Source: Rhodobacteraceae bacterium EL53 (GTDB lineage Bacteria > Pseudomonadota > Alphaproteobacteria > Rhodobacterales > Rhodobacteraceae). Taken from it: a DNA stretch of 64,000 bases. Position numbers and translations under genes: made by a program. Shown here piece after piece: positions 36,570 to 45,191 of the stretch. The stretch is from NCBI GenBank assembly GCA_900313015.1, contig OMPR01000013.1:812079-876078 (forward strand). Reading direction: 5' to 3'. The notes beneath the pieces were generated by a model, which saw only the letters and a program-made list of their open reading frames with translations, had not been told where the DNA came from and did not search any database. Each line of letters starts with the position of its first letter. The stretch's first letter is position 1.

Positions 36570-36599
36570 CCCTTTTGTCGAATGGCCGGTCATAAAGGG
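36570..36599. promoter_or_regulatory. Dyad in the divergent MerR-thioesterase promoter region
   Basis: CCCTTT (36570-36575) and AAAGGG (36594-36599) form a dyad spaced by 18 bases, the sort of spacing MerR dimers bind. The region lies between the second merR gene and the thioesterase genes. Weak evidence. Confidence 0.3.
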
Positions 36600-36624
36600 A
36601 CAACCCTAAGGTAGGACGCGGCGC

Positions 36625-37044
36625 ATGATCGACAAAGTCAAACTGGCTCGACAATTTATTCAAGCAATTCCCCATGCAAAGGCGCTTGGCCTCGAATTGA
36701 CTCATATCGACGGCGGAACAGCAACAATTTCAATGCCATATAGTGATCAGCTGGTTGGCGACCCACGCATTGGAGTCATTCATGGTGGGGCGGTTTCAGC
36801 AATGATGGACACCTGCTGTGGGGCCGCTGTGATGAGCCACCCTGCAGCTCCTGCGGGAACAGCAACAATTGATCTTAGGATTGATTACATGCGTGCGGCC
36901 ACGCCTGGGCAGGCAATTGTCACGACGGCTACGTGTTACCACATCACGCGAAATGTTGCGTTTGTTCGGGCGACGGCTACGGATGATGATTCAGACAATC
37001 CCGTCGCCACAGCCACTGGCGCATTCACAGTGGAGTCCCGCTAA
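36625..37044 (+). CDS. PaaI-type hotdog thioesterase
   Basis: A 139-residue hotdog-fold acyl-CoA thioesterase. The PaaI string GVIHGGAVSAMMDTCCGAAV lies near residue 51 and carries the HGG motif with the catalytic Asp. The pattern TIDLRIDYMRAATPGQAI is typical of the family. It hydrolyses acyl-CoA in the cytoplasm and may protect CoA pools during beta-oxidation. It is followed by a second thioesterase gene with the TAATG stop-start overlap, and then a MATE exporter. Divergent from the second MerR gene. Confidence 0.88.
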   Translation: MIDKVKLARQFIQAIPHAKALGLELTHIDGGTATISMPYSDQLVGDPRIGVIHGGAVSAMMDTCCGAAVMSHPAAPAGTATIDLRIDYMRAATPGQAIVTTATCYHITRNVAFVRATATDDDSDNPVATATGAFTVESR

Positions 37045-37565
37045 TGGCCCGTTCCAAACCCGAACCGATGCAAGTGGTCAAGAAACGCCGAGACGAAACG
37101 TTAAACGCATTGGTCGAAGGGATTCCTTATGTTCAATTTCTGGGGATCACGTTTGATCGGCGCGGGGATGAGCTGACAGGCGTTTTGAACTTTGAAGACA
37201 AATTGATCGGAAATCCGTTTCTGCCTGCGCTGCACGGAGGCGTTACGGCGGCGTTTCTCGAAGTGACCTCAATCATAACGCTCAGCTGGTGGCATTTGTA
37301 TCCCTTGATTGAAGCCGGGGATTTGACGCCAGAAGAGGTGCGATCAGGCGATGCGCCCGATTTCCCCAAAACGATTGATTTTACCGTCGATTACCTGCGG
37401 TCAGGCCTGCCGCGCGACGCCTATGCACGTGCAACCGTAAGTCGGTCTGGGCGGCGCTATGCATCTGTGCGTGTCGAGGCTTGGCAAGACAACCACGATA
37501 AGCTGTTCGCCCAGGCAACAGGGCACTTCTTAATGCCCAACGTGAAGCCCCTAAAAACGGATTGA
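37044..37565 (+). CDS. Second hotdog-fold (PaaI-like) thioesterase
   Basis: A 173-residue relative of the preceding gene product. It has the HGG motif in FLPALHGGVTAAFLEVTSII near residue 70 and IDFTVDYLRSGLPRDAYARA further on. An insertion after the HGG helix (WWHLYPLIEAGDLTPEEVRSGD) makes it longer than its neighbour. The two proteins could form a heteromer or have different acyl preferences; this is inference. Start codon ATG at 37044 overlaps the stop of the previous gene. Confidence 0.85.
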   Translation: MARSKPEPMQVVKKRRDETLNALVEGIPYVQFLGITFDRRGDELTGVLNFEDKLIGNPFLPALHGGVTAAFLEVTSIITLSWWHLYPLIEAGDLTPEEVRSGDAPDFPKTIDFTVDYLRSGLPRDAYARATVSRSGRRYASVRVEAWQDNHDKLFAQATGHFLMPNVKPLKTD

Positions 37566-37572
37566 TATCGTT

Positions 37573-38895
37573 GTGAGGCTGGACCCAAACCCGATTACGC
37601 ATCGCCGCGTTTTGTACATTGCCGTGCCCATTGTGTTGTCCAATGCAACCGGTCCCATCTTGGGGGCTGTGGATACTGGCGTGGTTGGGCAGCTTGGGGC
37701 AGCTGCCCCGATTGGCGCTGTGGGCATTGGCGCGATCGTGCTGTCGGCCGTTTATTGGATCTTTGGGTTCTTACGGATGGGAACGACGGGTCTGACCAGC
37801 CAGGCGTTTGGGGCGGGCAACCGGGCCGAAGTCGCCGCTTTGCTCACCAGGGCCTTGTTGATAGGTGGCAGCGCTGGCTTGGTGATCATCGTTTTGCAAA
37901 TTCCCATACTCTGGGCTGCCTTCCAGATCTCCCCGGCAAGTCCCGAGGTCGAAGGGCTGTCGCGGGACTATATGCAGATCAGAATATGGTCGGCACCGGC
38001 TGCGATTGCGATGTTTGGCATTACCGGGTGGCTCATTGCCCAAGAACGCACCCGTGCCGTTCTGGTCATTCAGCTGTGGATGAACGGGTTGAACATCGCT
38101 CTGGATTTCTGGTTTGTGCTGGGACTGGGCTGGGGGGTGTCCGGTGTTGCGTTTGCCACGTTCTTGGCCGAGTGGAGTGGGCTTGCATTGGGGCTGTGGT
38201 TCTGCCGAGATACGTTTGCCCGGCCGGATTGGCGGCATTGGGGGCAAGTGTTTGATGCCGCGCGTCTTAAACACATGGTTTCTGTCAATGCGGACATTAT
38301 GGTGCGCTCGCTGATGTTAGAGGCGATGATCGTGTCTTTCATGCTGTTTGGTGCGGGGTTTGGCGACGTCACGCTGGCGGCCAATCAAGTGCTGATGCAG
38401 TTTTTGATGATCACGGCCCATGCCATGGATGGTTTTGCCTTTGGGGCCGAAGCTTTGGTGGGCCAAGCCATGGGGGCGCGGCAATTGGCGGTGCTCAGGC
38501 GCTCTGCTTGGATGTGTAGCCTTTGGGGGCTTGTGGTGGCCGGTCTTCTTTCAGCCCTGTTCGCGATTTGGGGCGGTGCGATCATTGAAATCATGACCAC
38601 CTCAGAGGACGTGCGTGCGTTTGCGCGTCTTTATTTGCCGTACTTGATTGCAACCCCGGTTGTGGGCTGGGCAGCCTTCATGCTCGACGGGATCTTTATC
38701 GGTGCAACCGCAACGCGTGACATGCGCAACATGATGGTCGTCAGCTTTGGCATCTATTGTGTTGCGGTGGTTGTATTGGTTCCAACGCTGGCCAACCACG
38801 GTCTATGGTTGGCCTTGTTGATTTCTTTTGCTGCGCGCGGCATTACGCTTGGGCTGCGCTACCCGGCATTAGAAGCACGGGTCAACGCCGCTTAA
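37573..38895 (+). CDS. MATE-family multidrug/solute exporter
   Basis: A 440-residue inner-membrane protein with 12 predicted helices in two halves, of the DinF-like MATE group. AVPIVLSNATGPILGAVDTGVVGQLG is the typical first-helix string, and the G-rich SAVYWIFGFLRMGTTGLTSQAFGAGN follows. It exports cationic or hydrophobic compounds using Na+ or H+. The GTG start at 37573 lies eight bases after the previous stop, so it is probably in the same transcript. Its stop overlaps the arsC stop on the other strand (TTAA, 38892-38895). Confidence 0.9.
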   Translation: MRLDPNPITHRRVLYIAVPIVLSNATGPILGAVDTGVVGQLGAAAPIGAVGIGAIVLSAVYWIFGFLRMGTTGLTSQAFGAGNRAEVAALLTRALLIGGSAGLVIIVLQIPILWAAFQISPASPEVEGLSRDYMQIRIWSAPAAIAMFGITGWLIAQERTRAVLVIQLWMNGLNIALDFWFVLGLGWGVSGVAFATFLAEWSGLALGLWFCRDTFARPDWRHWGQVFDAARLKHMVSVNADIMVRSLMLEAMIVSFMLFGAGFGDVTLAANQVLMQFLMITAHAMDGFAFGAEALVGQAMGARQLAVLRRSAWMCSLWGLVVAGLLSALFAIWGGAIIEIMTTSEDVRAFARLYLPYLIATPVVGWAAFMLDGIFIGATATRDMRNMMVVSFGIYCVAVVVLVPTLANHGLWLALLISFAARGITLGLRYPALEARVNAA

Positions 38896-39236
38896 AGCAA
38901 TTCAAGTAACGCTTCGGTGGGGCGCCCAATTCGGGCGCGGTCCCCATTGATGGCGATGGGGCGTTCAATAAGGGCTGGGTGTTTCACCATAGCAGTAAGC
39001 AATGCATCATCTGCATCTGTTTTGCTCAGACCCAGCTCTTTAAAGATCGCATCTTTGGTCCGCATCATCTCGCTAACCGAAGGATTCCCAAGCGCGACCC
39101 TTGTGGCGATCAATTTTGCCAGATCTGGGCCATCTTCCAGATATTTGCGGACCGTTACGTCCGCACCACGCTCTTCCAGAAGAGCTAAGCCGGCCCGAGA
39201 TTTCGAACACCGCGGATTGTGCCAATATTCAATCAC
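38892..39236 (-). CDS. arsC: ArsC-family arsenate reductase-like protein
   Basis: A 114-residue thioredoxin-fold protein with the active Cys in [18 protein letters not shown] near residue 11. ARKYLEDGP-type loop and the C-terminal [17 protein letters not shown] (Arg residues for oxyanion binding) are typical of glutaredoxin-dependent ArsC. The GTG start at 39236 overlaps the pyrD stop (GTGA), so translation is coupled to pyrD. No arsR or arsB is nearby, so the gene may act as a housekeeping reductase, or with another oxyanion. Confidence 0.88.
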   Translation of the reverse strand: MIEYWHNPRCSKSRAGLALLEERGADVTVRKYLEDGPDLAKLIATRVALGNPSVSEMMRTKDAIFKELGLSKTDADDALLTAMVKHPALIERPIAINGDRARIGRPTEALLELL

Positions 39237-40291
39237 AGCCAATCCTCGCGTTTGCTACCGACAGCATCTGCGACGGTTTTAAACCCGTCACGTTCCAACA
39301 GTGTGTCCAGACCGCGCGCAATATCCGCAGCAAGGGACAGACCACCAAAGACCATCGCAGTATAAAGCTGAACTGCAGACGCCCCAGCGCAAATCTTGGC
39401 ATAGGCCTGATCGGCGGAGCTGATGCCACCAACGCCGATTAACGGCACATCGTCATTCAACAATTTGCTCAGGCGTGCAACGACGCGGGTCGATTTTTTA
39501 AACAACGGTGCACCAGATAATCCACCAGCTTGATCCCGGTGGCTGCTTTGCAATCCCTCGCGTGACAGAGTTGTATTGGTCGCTATGACCGCGTCTACCC
39601 CAGTGTCACGGGCAACATCGGCAATATCGGCCAGCTCTTCGTCGGTCAGATCAGGCGCGATTTTTAGAAAGACGGGCAGGGCGCGTGGCAATGTATCCCG
39701 GGTTTCGATGACCCCGGCCAGCAGGGCCGTCAAAGCGGCCTTACCCTGTAAATCGCGCAGCTTTTCCGTGTTGGGTGATGACACATTGACGGTCGCAAAA
39801 TCCAAATGCGCTGCGCAATGGGCCAGAACACGGGCGAAATCGGCGGGGCGATCTTCGCTGTCTTTGTTTGCACCCAAGTTCAGGCCGATTACTGCGTTTT
39901 TGGGCCGTTGTGCCAGACGGGCACCAATGGCCTCCATGCCTTCGTTATTGAACCCGAACCGGTTGATCGCAGCCTTGTCTTCGGTCAGGCGAAATAGGCG
40001 CGGTTTTGGGTTGCCGGGTTGTGGGCGCGGGGTGGCGGCGCCGACTTCGATAAAGCCAAAACCAGATTGCGCAAGCGGCGCAAGCGCCTCGGCGTTCTTG
40101 TCAAATCCAGCAGCTAGACCAACCGGGTTTGGCAGGCTCAGGCCGGCGACGGTTGTGCGCAAACGATCTGATGTCACGGGGCCCGGTGTCGGCGTTAAAC
40201 CCGATTTCAGTGCCTTTATCGAAAGGCCATGGGCCGTTTCCGGGTCAACTTTGTGCAGGGCGGCAAGGCCCAGCCGTTCTGTCAGGTTCAT
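39233..40291 (-). CDS. pyrD: Dihydroorotate dehydrogenase (quinone)
   Basis: A 352-residue class 2 DHODH that oxidises dihydroorotate to orotate with quinone as acceptor, at the inner face of the membrane. The N-terminal amphipathic extension ([28 protein letters not shown]) is typical of class 2. The catalytic Ser is in [16 protein letters not shown] near residue 172 and FMN-binding strings [23 protein letters not shown] are present. It is the fourth step of pyrimidine synthesis. Coupled by overlaps with the DUF1330 gene in front and arsC behind. Confidence 0.95.
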   Translation of the reverse strand: MNLTERLGLAALHKVDPETAHGLSIKALKSGLTPTPGPVTSDRLRTTVAGLSLPNPVGLAAGFDKNAEALAPLAQSGFGFIEVGAATPRPQPGNPKPRLFRLTEDKAAINRFGFNNEGMEAIGARLAQRPKNAVIGLNLGANKDSEDRPADFARVLAHCAAHLDFATVNVSSPNTEKLRDLQGKAALTALLAGVIETRDTLPRALPVFLKIAPDLTDEELADIADVARDTGVDAVIATNTTLSREGLQSSHRDQAGGLSGAPLFKKSTRVVARLSKLLNDDVPLIGVGGISSADQAYAKICAGASAVQLYTAMVFGGLSLAADIARGLDTLLERDGFKTVADAVGSKREDWL

Positions 40292-40719
40292 CCGAATGTC
40301 CCCCCGGTTTCAGTCGCGCCGCACCGGATCAGGCGAGATGTTTCAACGGCGGCTTGGCGATGAACAACTGCTTTTTGATAGTTAGGGTCGCTGACCATGG
40401 CGAGAAAGGCATGCGCATCAGGGTAACGTGCCACAAACACTTGATCCCATACCTCGTCGCCGGGTCCGATCAAGGTTGTTTCAAACCCGCCACGCCAGAT
40501 GATCTTACCGCCTAGGTTCGCGAATATCGGGCCGCTTTCTGCACCATGGTTGGCATATGCTTCGGCGCCGCTCAATTTTTGATCGGCCAAAGAGTGGCCC
40601 TCTGGATAGGTCGCAGTGTCTTTGAACCGAACCAGATTGAGCATCTCTATCGGATGATCCCGGTCCAAATTCTTGAAGGCTTCGAATTGGGTGCGATCCG
40701 GATCGATGTAGCGGGTCAT
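40288..40719 (-). CDS. DUF1330-like protein
   Basis: A 143-residue protein with the ferredoxin-like fold of DUF1330: [17 protein letters not shown] near residue 27 and the central [40 protein letters not shown] string. The family is uncharacterised; members are small cytoplasmic proteins. The ATG at 40719 overlaps the stop of the DUF952 gene (ATGA), and its stop overlaps the pyrD start. Its 42-codon upstream extension lies inside the DUF952 gene and is not supported. Confidence 0.82.
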   Translation of the reverse strand: MTRYIDPDRTQFEAFKNLDRDHPIEMLNLVRFKDTATYPEGHSLADQKLSGAEAYANHGAESGPIFANLGGKIIWRGGFETTLIGPGDEVWDQVFVARYPDAHAFLAMVSDPNYQKAVVHRQAAVETSRLIRCGATETGGTFG

Positions 40720-41054
40720 AGCATGTCCTCCGGAAACTGGTGCATGCCATCTACAAACGGCAAGTCTTTCGCCCATATCACATCTGACATGCGCAACACG
40801 CGATAAAGGTGCGGGAATTCCGCCCCTCCACGGGACACTTCCCATTTCAGGTCATCGCCCATTGAATCACCTTGGCAGGCCAACAGGGTTAATCCTGTGA
40901 CGCCAGCGAAATGCTTGGCAGCAGTTTCCGCAGCCTGCGTCGCAGTTGAAAAATGAACAAACCCGTCGCTCAGATCAATCGGAGCCCCGCTGGTTTCGCC
41001 CTCGGCCTGCAGCGCGGCCCATTCGTCCGCGCGAAAGATTTTATAGATCAGCAT
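40716..41054 (-). CDS. DUF952 family protein
   Basis: A 112-residue protein matching DUF952: IYKIFRADEWAALQAEGETSGAPIDLSDGFVHFSTATQAAETAAKHFAG covers the conserved core, which includes an HFS motif near residue 36. The family is uncharacterised; a structural link to ADP-ribosyl transfer domains has been proposed, but the sequence alone does not show it. It is the first gene of a tight four-gene run DUF952-DUF1330-pyrD-arsC. Confidence 0.88.
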   Translation of the reverse strand: MLIYKIFRADEWAALQAEGETSGAPIDLSDGFVHFSTATQAAETAAKHFAGVTGLTLLACQGDSMGDDLKWEVSRGGAEFPHLYRVLRMSDVIWAKDLPFVDGMHQFPEDML

Positions 41055-41195
41055 AGGGGGGTGATGCCTTGGCCAGACATGGGAATCAAGCGTCAATCCG
41101 CTCCCAATTCCCCCTACGTCGCTTGACAGGACCTTTGACTCCGCAGGCTTGGCAGCGCACGATCTAGGAAAAAAGAAACAACTGGGAGAGTTAAC

Positions 41196-42773
41196 ATGTT
41201 GACCCGATTTCTAACTTCGGTTGCTGCGTTGGGCCTGACGGCTGGCATGGCGGCGGCTGAATACAAGCTAACCATTTTACACACCAATGATTTTCACGCG
41301 CGATTTGAACCGATCAGCAAATACGACAGCGGTTGCCGGGATGGGGACAACGCCGAAGGCAAGTGTTTTGGTGGATCTGCACGACTGGTAACAGCAATTG
41401 CAGACGCACGTGCCCGGGCCGGAAATTCCGTACTTGTGGACGGTGGTGACCAATTTCAGGGCTCGCTGTTTTACACTTATTACAAAGGCAAAGTTGCTGC
41501 CGAGATGATGAACAAGCTCGGCTATGATGGGATGACTGTCGGCAACCACGAGTTTGACGATGGCCCCGAAGTTCTGCGTGGGTTCATGGATGCTGTTGGC
41601 TTCCCTGTTCTGATGTCCAACGCGGACGTCAGCAAAGAACCGCAACTGGCGGATACGCTCAAGAAATCGACGGTGATCGAAAAGGGGGGGGAAAAGATCG
41701 GCCTAATTGGTCTCACTCCTGAAGATACGAATGAGTTGGCCTCTCCGGGACCGAATATCACCTTTAGCGACCCGATCGCTGCGGTACAGGGCGAAGTGGA
41801 CAGGCTGACGGCTGAGGGTGTGAACAAGATCTTTGTGCTCAGCCATTCTGGATACTCAGTTGACCAACGTGTGGCTGCGGGAACCACAGGCGTTGATGTT
41901 ATCGTAGGCGGTCATTCCAATACCTATTTGTCCAACGTCGCTGAAAAGGCTGTGGGTCCGTATCCCACGGTCGTGAATGACGTGCAAATTGTTCAGGCCT
42001 ATGCTTACGGCAAGTTTCTGGGTGAACTGAATGTTACGTTTGATGATGATGGCAACGTGACTGCGGCATCGGGTGAACCGCTCATTATGGATGGCACCGT
42101 GTTTGAGGACGGTGAAACGGTTGCTCGGATCGCTGACTTGGCCGAACCTCTGGATGAAATTCGCAACAAGGTCGTTGCAAGCGCTGCGACGGCTATCGAA
42201 GGGGATCGCGCGGTCTGTCGCGCCGGAGAATGCCAGATGGGCAATCTCGTTGCTGACGCGATGCTAGAACGTGTGGCAGATCAGGGCGTGACCATCGCAA
42301 TTTCCAATTCAGGAGGCATTCGAGCCTCCATTGATGCGGGAGATGTCACGATGGGCGAAGTCCTGACCGTGTTGCCATTCCAAAACACGCTCTCTACATT
42401 CGAGATAAGTGGTAAAGTGCTTGTCGAAGCACTTGAGCATGGGGTTAGCCAGGTTGAGGAATCCAAAGGCCGGTTCCTGCAGGTCGCTGGTCTGAGCTTC
42501 GTCTGGGATCAATCCATAGCGCCAAACGAAGGGCGTATCTCTGAGGTCATGGTTGCGAGCGAAGATGGCTTCGTACCGATCGATCTCGCGCAGACCTATC
42601 TGGTCGTAACCAACGACTATGTGCGTAAGGGCGGCGATGGTTTCAAAATGTTCGCGGGGGATGACAAAAACGCCTATGACTTCGGTCCTGATTTGGCCGA
42701 TGTCACAGCCGAATACTTGGCTGAGCATGCGCCTTATCAACCCTATGTGGATGGTCGTATCGTTCAGAAATAA
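41196..42773 (+). CDS. Periplasmic 5'-nucleotidase / metallophosphatase
   Basis: A 525-residue UshA-type enzyme. A signal peptide (residues 1-22, ending MAAA) is followed by a metallophosphatase domain with metal motifs ILHTNDFHARF, DGGDQFQGS, TVGNHEFDDG and GGHSNTY, and a C-terminal substrate domain from about residue 355 with the NSGGIRASIDAGDVTMGEVLTVLPFQNTL motif that binds the nucleotide base. It dephosphorylates nucleotides in the periplasm. The nucleosides formed could enter the salvage operon at 18287-22811, although the two loci are 20 kb apart. GGGAGAG precedes the ATG. A strong terminator follows. Confidence 0.93.
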   Translation: MLTRFLTSVAALGLTAGMAAAEYKLTILHTNDFHARFEPISKYDSGCRDGDNAEGKCFGGSARLVTAIADARARAGNSVLVDGGDQFQGSLFYTYYKGKVAAEMMNKLGYDGMTVGNHEFDDGPEVLRGFMDAVGFPVLMSNADVSKEPQLADTLKKSTVIEKGGEKIGLIGLTPEDTNELASPGPNITFSDPIAAVQGEVDRLTAEGVNKIFVLSHSGYSVDQRVAAGTTGVDVIVGGHSNTYLSNVAEKAVGPYPTVVNDVQIVQAYAYGKFLGELNVTFDDDGNVTAASGEPLIMDGTVFEDGETVARIADLAEPLDEIRNKVVASAATAIEGDRAVCRAGECQMGNLVADAMLERVADQGVTIAISNSGGIRASIDAGDVTMGEVLTVLPFQNTLSTFEISGKVLVEALEHGVSQVEESKGRFLQVAGLSFVWDQSIAPNEGRISEVMVASEDGFVPIDLAQTYLVVTNDYVRKGGDGFKMFAGDDKNAYDFGPDLADVTAEYLAEHAPYQPYVDGRIVQK

Positions 42774-42798
42774 CCCAGTTTTTTGGACTTAGTATCAG

Positions 42799-42826
42799 CG
42801 GTCGTGCCAATAGGCGCGGCCGTTTT
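42799..42826 (+). terminator. Intrinsic terminator of the 5'-nucleotidase gene
   Basis: A 10-bp stem with two G-U pairs (42799-42808 with 42813-42822) and loop AATA is followed by TTTT at 42823-42826. It lies 26 bases after the stop. Confidence 0.85.
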
Positions 42827-42872
42827 CATTTGGGGTCTGGCCATCCATCCATACGTAAGTTTAGGTTGAGGG

Positions 42873-43538
42873 ATGTGCGGACGCTTTGCTGTAACCCTGC
42901 CCAATGACGCGATGGCGCAATTATTTGCGGCCCAGCCTGCGAACACCCTTCCTGAGGTGCCAAACTTCAACGTCTGCCCCACCAATCAAGTGCATGTGGT
43001 TCGAAGCGGGGAAACCGGTCGCCAGCTTTTACCCATGCGATGGGGGTTTATTCCGCATTGGTACAAAGCTGAAAATGCAGGGCCGTTGTTGATCAATGCC
43101 CGCAGCGAAACACTGGCTGAAAAACCAGCTTTTCGCGACGCTTGCCGGATGCGACGCTGCCTGATGGTTGCCACTGGATTTTATGAATGGACCAAGTCCC
43201 CCCAAGAAACGCGATTGCCATGGTACATCCATCGTCAGGATGGCGCCCCGATCGCGTTTGCCGGAATTTGGCAGGATTGGGGATCCGCAGACGAGCGCAA
43301 GCCTACCTGCGCGATTGTGACAACGGGCGCAAATGACAGCATATCGAACATTCACCATCGCATGCCGGTCATATTGGAACCGCACCAGTGGTCTTTATGG
43401 CTGGGGGAAGAGGGCAAAGGCGCGGCACGATTGATGCAGGCCACGCCGGATAACACGCTGACATACCACCGCGTCGACCCAAAGGTGAACTCAAACCGCT
43501 CCAGCGGCCCAGAGTTGATTGAACCCTTCGACGCTTAA
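42873..43538 (+). CDS. SOS response-associated peptidase (SRAP, YedK/HMCES type)
   Basis: A 221-residue SRAP protein. The N-terminal MCGRF has the catalytic Cys at residue 2, which in YedK and HMCES forms a covalent link to abasic sites in single-stranded DNA after Met removal. The supporting residues are in NARSETLAEKPAF, GFYEWTKS and HHRMPVIL (the His). The family protects single-stranded abasic DNA during replication. It is followed by a convergent MarR-family gene whose stop codon overlaps its own (TTAA). Confidence 0.93.
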   Translation: MCGRFAVTLPNDAMAQLFAAQPANTLPEVPNFNVCPTNQVHVVRSGETGRQLLPMRWGFIPHWYKAENAGPLLINARSETLAEKPAFRDACRMRRCLMVATGFYEWTKSPQETRLPWYIHRQDGAPIAFAGIWQDWGSADERKPTCAIVTTGANDSISNIHHRMPVILEPHQWSLWLGEEGKGAARLMQATPDNTLTYHRVDPKVNSNRSSGPELIEPFDA

Positions 43539-44005
43539 TCGCTTTGAGGTGCGTTTTGGACCAACGGCGCGCGGCTTTGTTTGTTGCCGGAGATTGCAAT
43601 TTTATTCAGCAACCCAAGGAGTTGGGTTTGTTCCCCCTCGGTTAACCCTGCCATCATTTTCGGTTGTGCGGATGCCACAAGCGGTTGGGCTTGAGCCAAA
43701 ATCTGCTGCCCCAATGGGGAGAGAGACAAACATTTTGAACGCCGGTCTTTTGGGGACACGGATCTTTCCACCAAGGCCCGTTGTTCCAATCGGTCGATGA
43801 CTTTGCCCAACGTAGCGCGATCATAGGCGATCCGCCCGGCAAGTGTTGCTTGGTCAATACCGGGGACGGATTGGATGGTTGCAAGCGCAGAATATTGAAC
43901 CGGGGTCAACTGAATGCCCGCTTGCTGCATGCTGTCCAAAAACGTGGCGACCGAGATTTGATTGACACGCCGGATAAGGTGGCCAGCAAGATGGTAAATG
44001 CACAT
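43535..44005 (-). CDS. MarR-family transcriptional regulator
   Basis: A 156-residue winged-helix regulator. The helix-turn-helix spans about residues 40-85 (LTPVQYSALATIQSVPGIDQATLAGRIAYDRATLGKVIDRLEQRALVER) and the wing is DRRSKCLSLSPLGQQIL. It contains Cys residues at position 2 and in the wing, so redox sensing is possible but not shown. It is divergent from mnmH, with two palindromes between (44037-44060) that may be its operators. The ATG at 44005 is preceded by a weak purine stretch. Confidence 0.88.
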   Translation of the reverse strand: MCIYHLAGHLIRRVNQISVATFLDSMQQAGIQLTPVQYSALATIQSVPGIDQATLAGRIAYDRATLGKVIDRLEQRALVERSVSPKDRRSKCLSLSPLGQQILAQAQPLVASAQPKMMAGLTEGEQTQLLGLLNKIAISGNKQSRAPLVQNAPQSD

Positions 44006-44036
44006 GAGGCACGTCTTTCCCTGATTACCAAAGGCA

Positions 44037-44060
44037 ATTTAGTTAAATGATCAATATTGA
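44037..44060. promoter_or_regulatory. Two palindromes between marR and mnmH, candidate operators
   Basis: ATTTAGTTAAAT (44037-44048, five-base arms) and the perfect 10-base palindrome TCAATATTGA (44051-44060) lie three bases apart in the divergent promoter region, about 32 bases upstream of the marR ATG. MarR dimers bind such dyads, often near their own promoter. Confidence 0.5.
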
Positions 44061-44138
44061 CAAGATAAATCTAATGCAGTTAGGGCAGTTTTCTGATGTC
44101 TCTTTCCCTTGGGTGATAGACGGGATAGATCCAGCACC

Positions 44139-45191
44139 ATGGCTTTAGACTTCTCCTCGCTTCAATCGCTCTATGATCACGGGTTTGACACCGTGATCGA
44201 TGTTCGCAGCCCGGCTGAATTCGCCGAGGATCACCTTCCTGGTGCAATCAACCTGCCAGTTCTGGACAACGAAGAGCGGGCCAAAGTTGGCACAATGTAC
44301 GTACAGGAAAGCCCCTTTTTAGCGCGCAAACTTGGCGCGGCCTTGGTGTTTCGCAATGCAGCGAACCATATAGAGGCAAGCTTGTCCCATCACGAAGGCG
44401 GGTGGAAGCCACTGGTATATTGCTGGCGGGGTGGTCAGCGATCCGGATCGTTTACATGGATGTTGCAACAGATCGGATGGCGGGCTGATATCGTACCGGG
44501 GGGATATCAAACCTATCGCCGGTTGGTGTACAAATATCTCTACAAAGAAACACTGCCCCATCGTTTGATTGCGCTGGATGGATATACTGGCACGGCAAAG
44601 ACTGACGTTTTGGCGGTCTTGAACGCGCGCGGTGTGCAAGTTCTGGATTTGGAAGGGCTGGCCAACCATCGGGGATCACTCTTGGGTGCAATGCCGGGGG
44701 GGCAACCCAGCCAAAAAGCATTTGAATCCGTTTTGGCAGGTGCCCTGTGTCAACTTGATCCGAATTTGCCCGTCGTTGTCGAAGCAGAATCCAGCAAGAT
44801 TGGCGCACGTATCGTCCCACCCACCGTTTGGAATGCGTTAAAGAACGCACCACGCATTGAAATTGGCGCACCACTTGAGGCCCGAATACCTTACCTTGCG
44901 GCGGCCTATGATGACATTTTGTCTGATGAAACCCGCCTCAAAGAACGTCTTGCACCGCTGCGGCAACATCGGGGGCATGAGGTGGTCGATGGTTGGTTTG
45001 CATTGATCGATGCGGGCGATAAACAAGCGGTGACGCGGGCATTGATGGAGCAGCACTATGATCTGGCCTATCAGAAATCTCGCAAAGCACATGATGTACC
45101 GATCCAAGCGCGTGTCGAGGCCCAGAGCCTAGATCCAAGCGGTTTGGAAACAATCGCAGATCAGATCAAAGTGATCGTGGACGGGAATTAG
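44139..45191 (+). CDS. mnmH: tRNA 2-selenouridine synthase
   Basis: A 350-residue MnmH (YbbB, SelU). An N-terminal rhodanese domain has the catalytic Cys in LVYCWRGGQRSGSFTWML near residue 88, and a P-loop ATP-type domain begins with LDGYTGTAKTDVLAVL near residue 145. It replaces sulfur by selenium in 2-thiouridine at the tRNA wobble position, via geranylated tRNA, using selenophosphate. The selenophosphate donor is probably the convergent SelD. The start at ATG 44139 (MALDFSSL) is preferred to an in-frame start at 44109. Its stop overlaps the selD stop. Confidence 0.93.
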   Translation: MALDFSSLQSLYDHGFDTVIDVRSPAEFAEDHLPGAINLPVLDNEERAKVGTMYVQESPFLARKLGAALVFRNAANHIEASLSHHEGGWKPLVYCWRGGQRSGSFTWMLQQIGWRADIVPGGYQTYRRLVYKYLYKETLPHRLIALDGYTGTAKTDVLAVLNARGVQVLDLEGLANHRGSLLGAMPGGQPSQKAFESVLAGALCQLDPNLPVVVEAESSKIGARIVPPTVWNALKNAPRIEIGAPLEARIPYLAAAYDDILSDETRLKERLAPLRQHRGHEVVDGWFALIDAGDKQAVTRALMEQHYDLAYQKSRKAHDVPIQARVEAQSLDPSGLETIADQIKVIVDGN

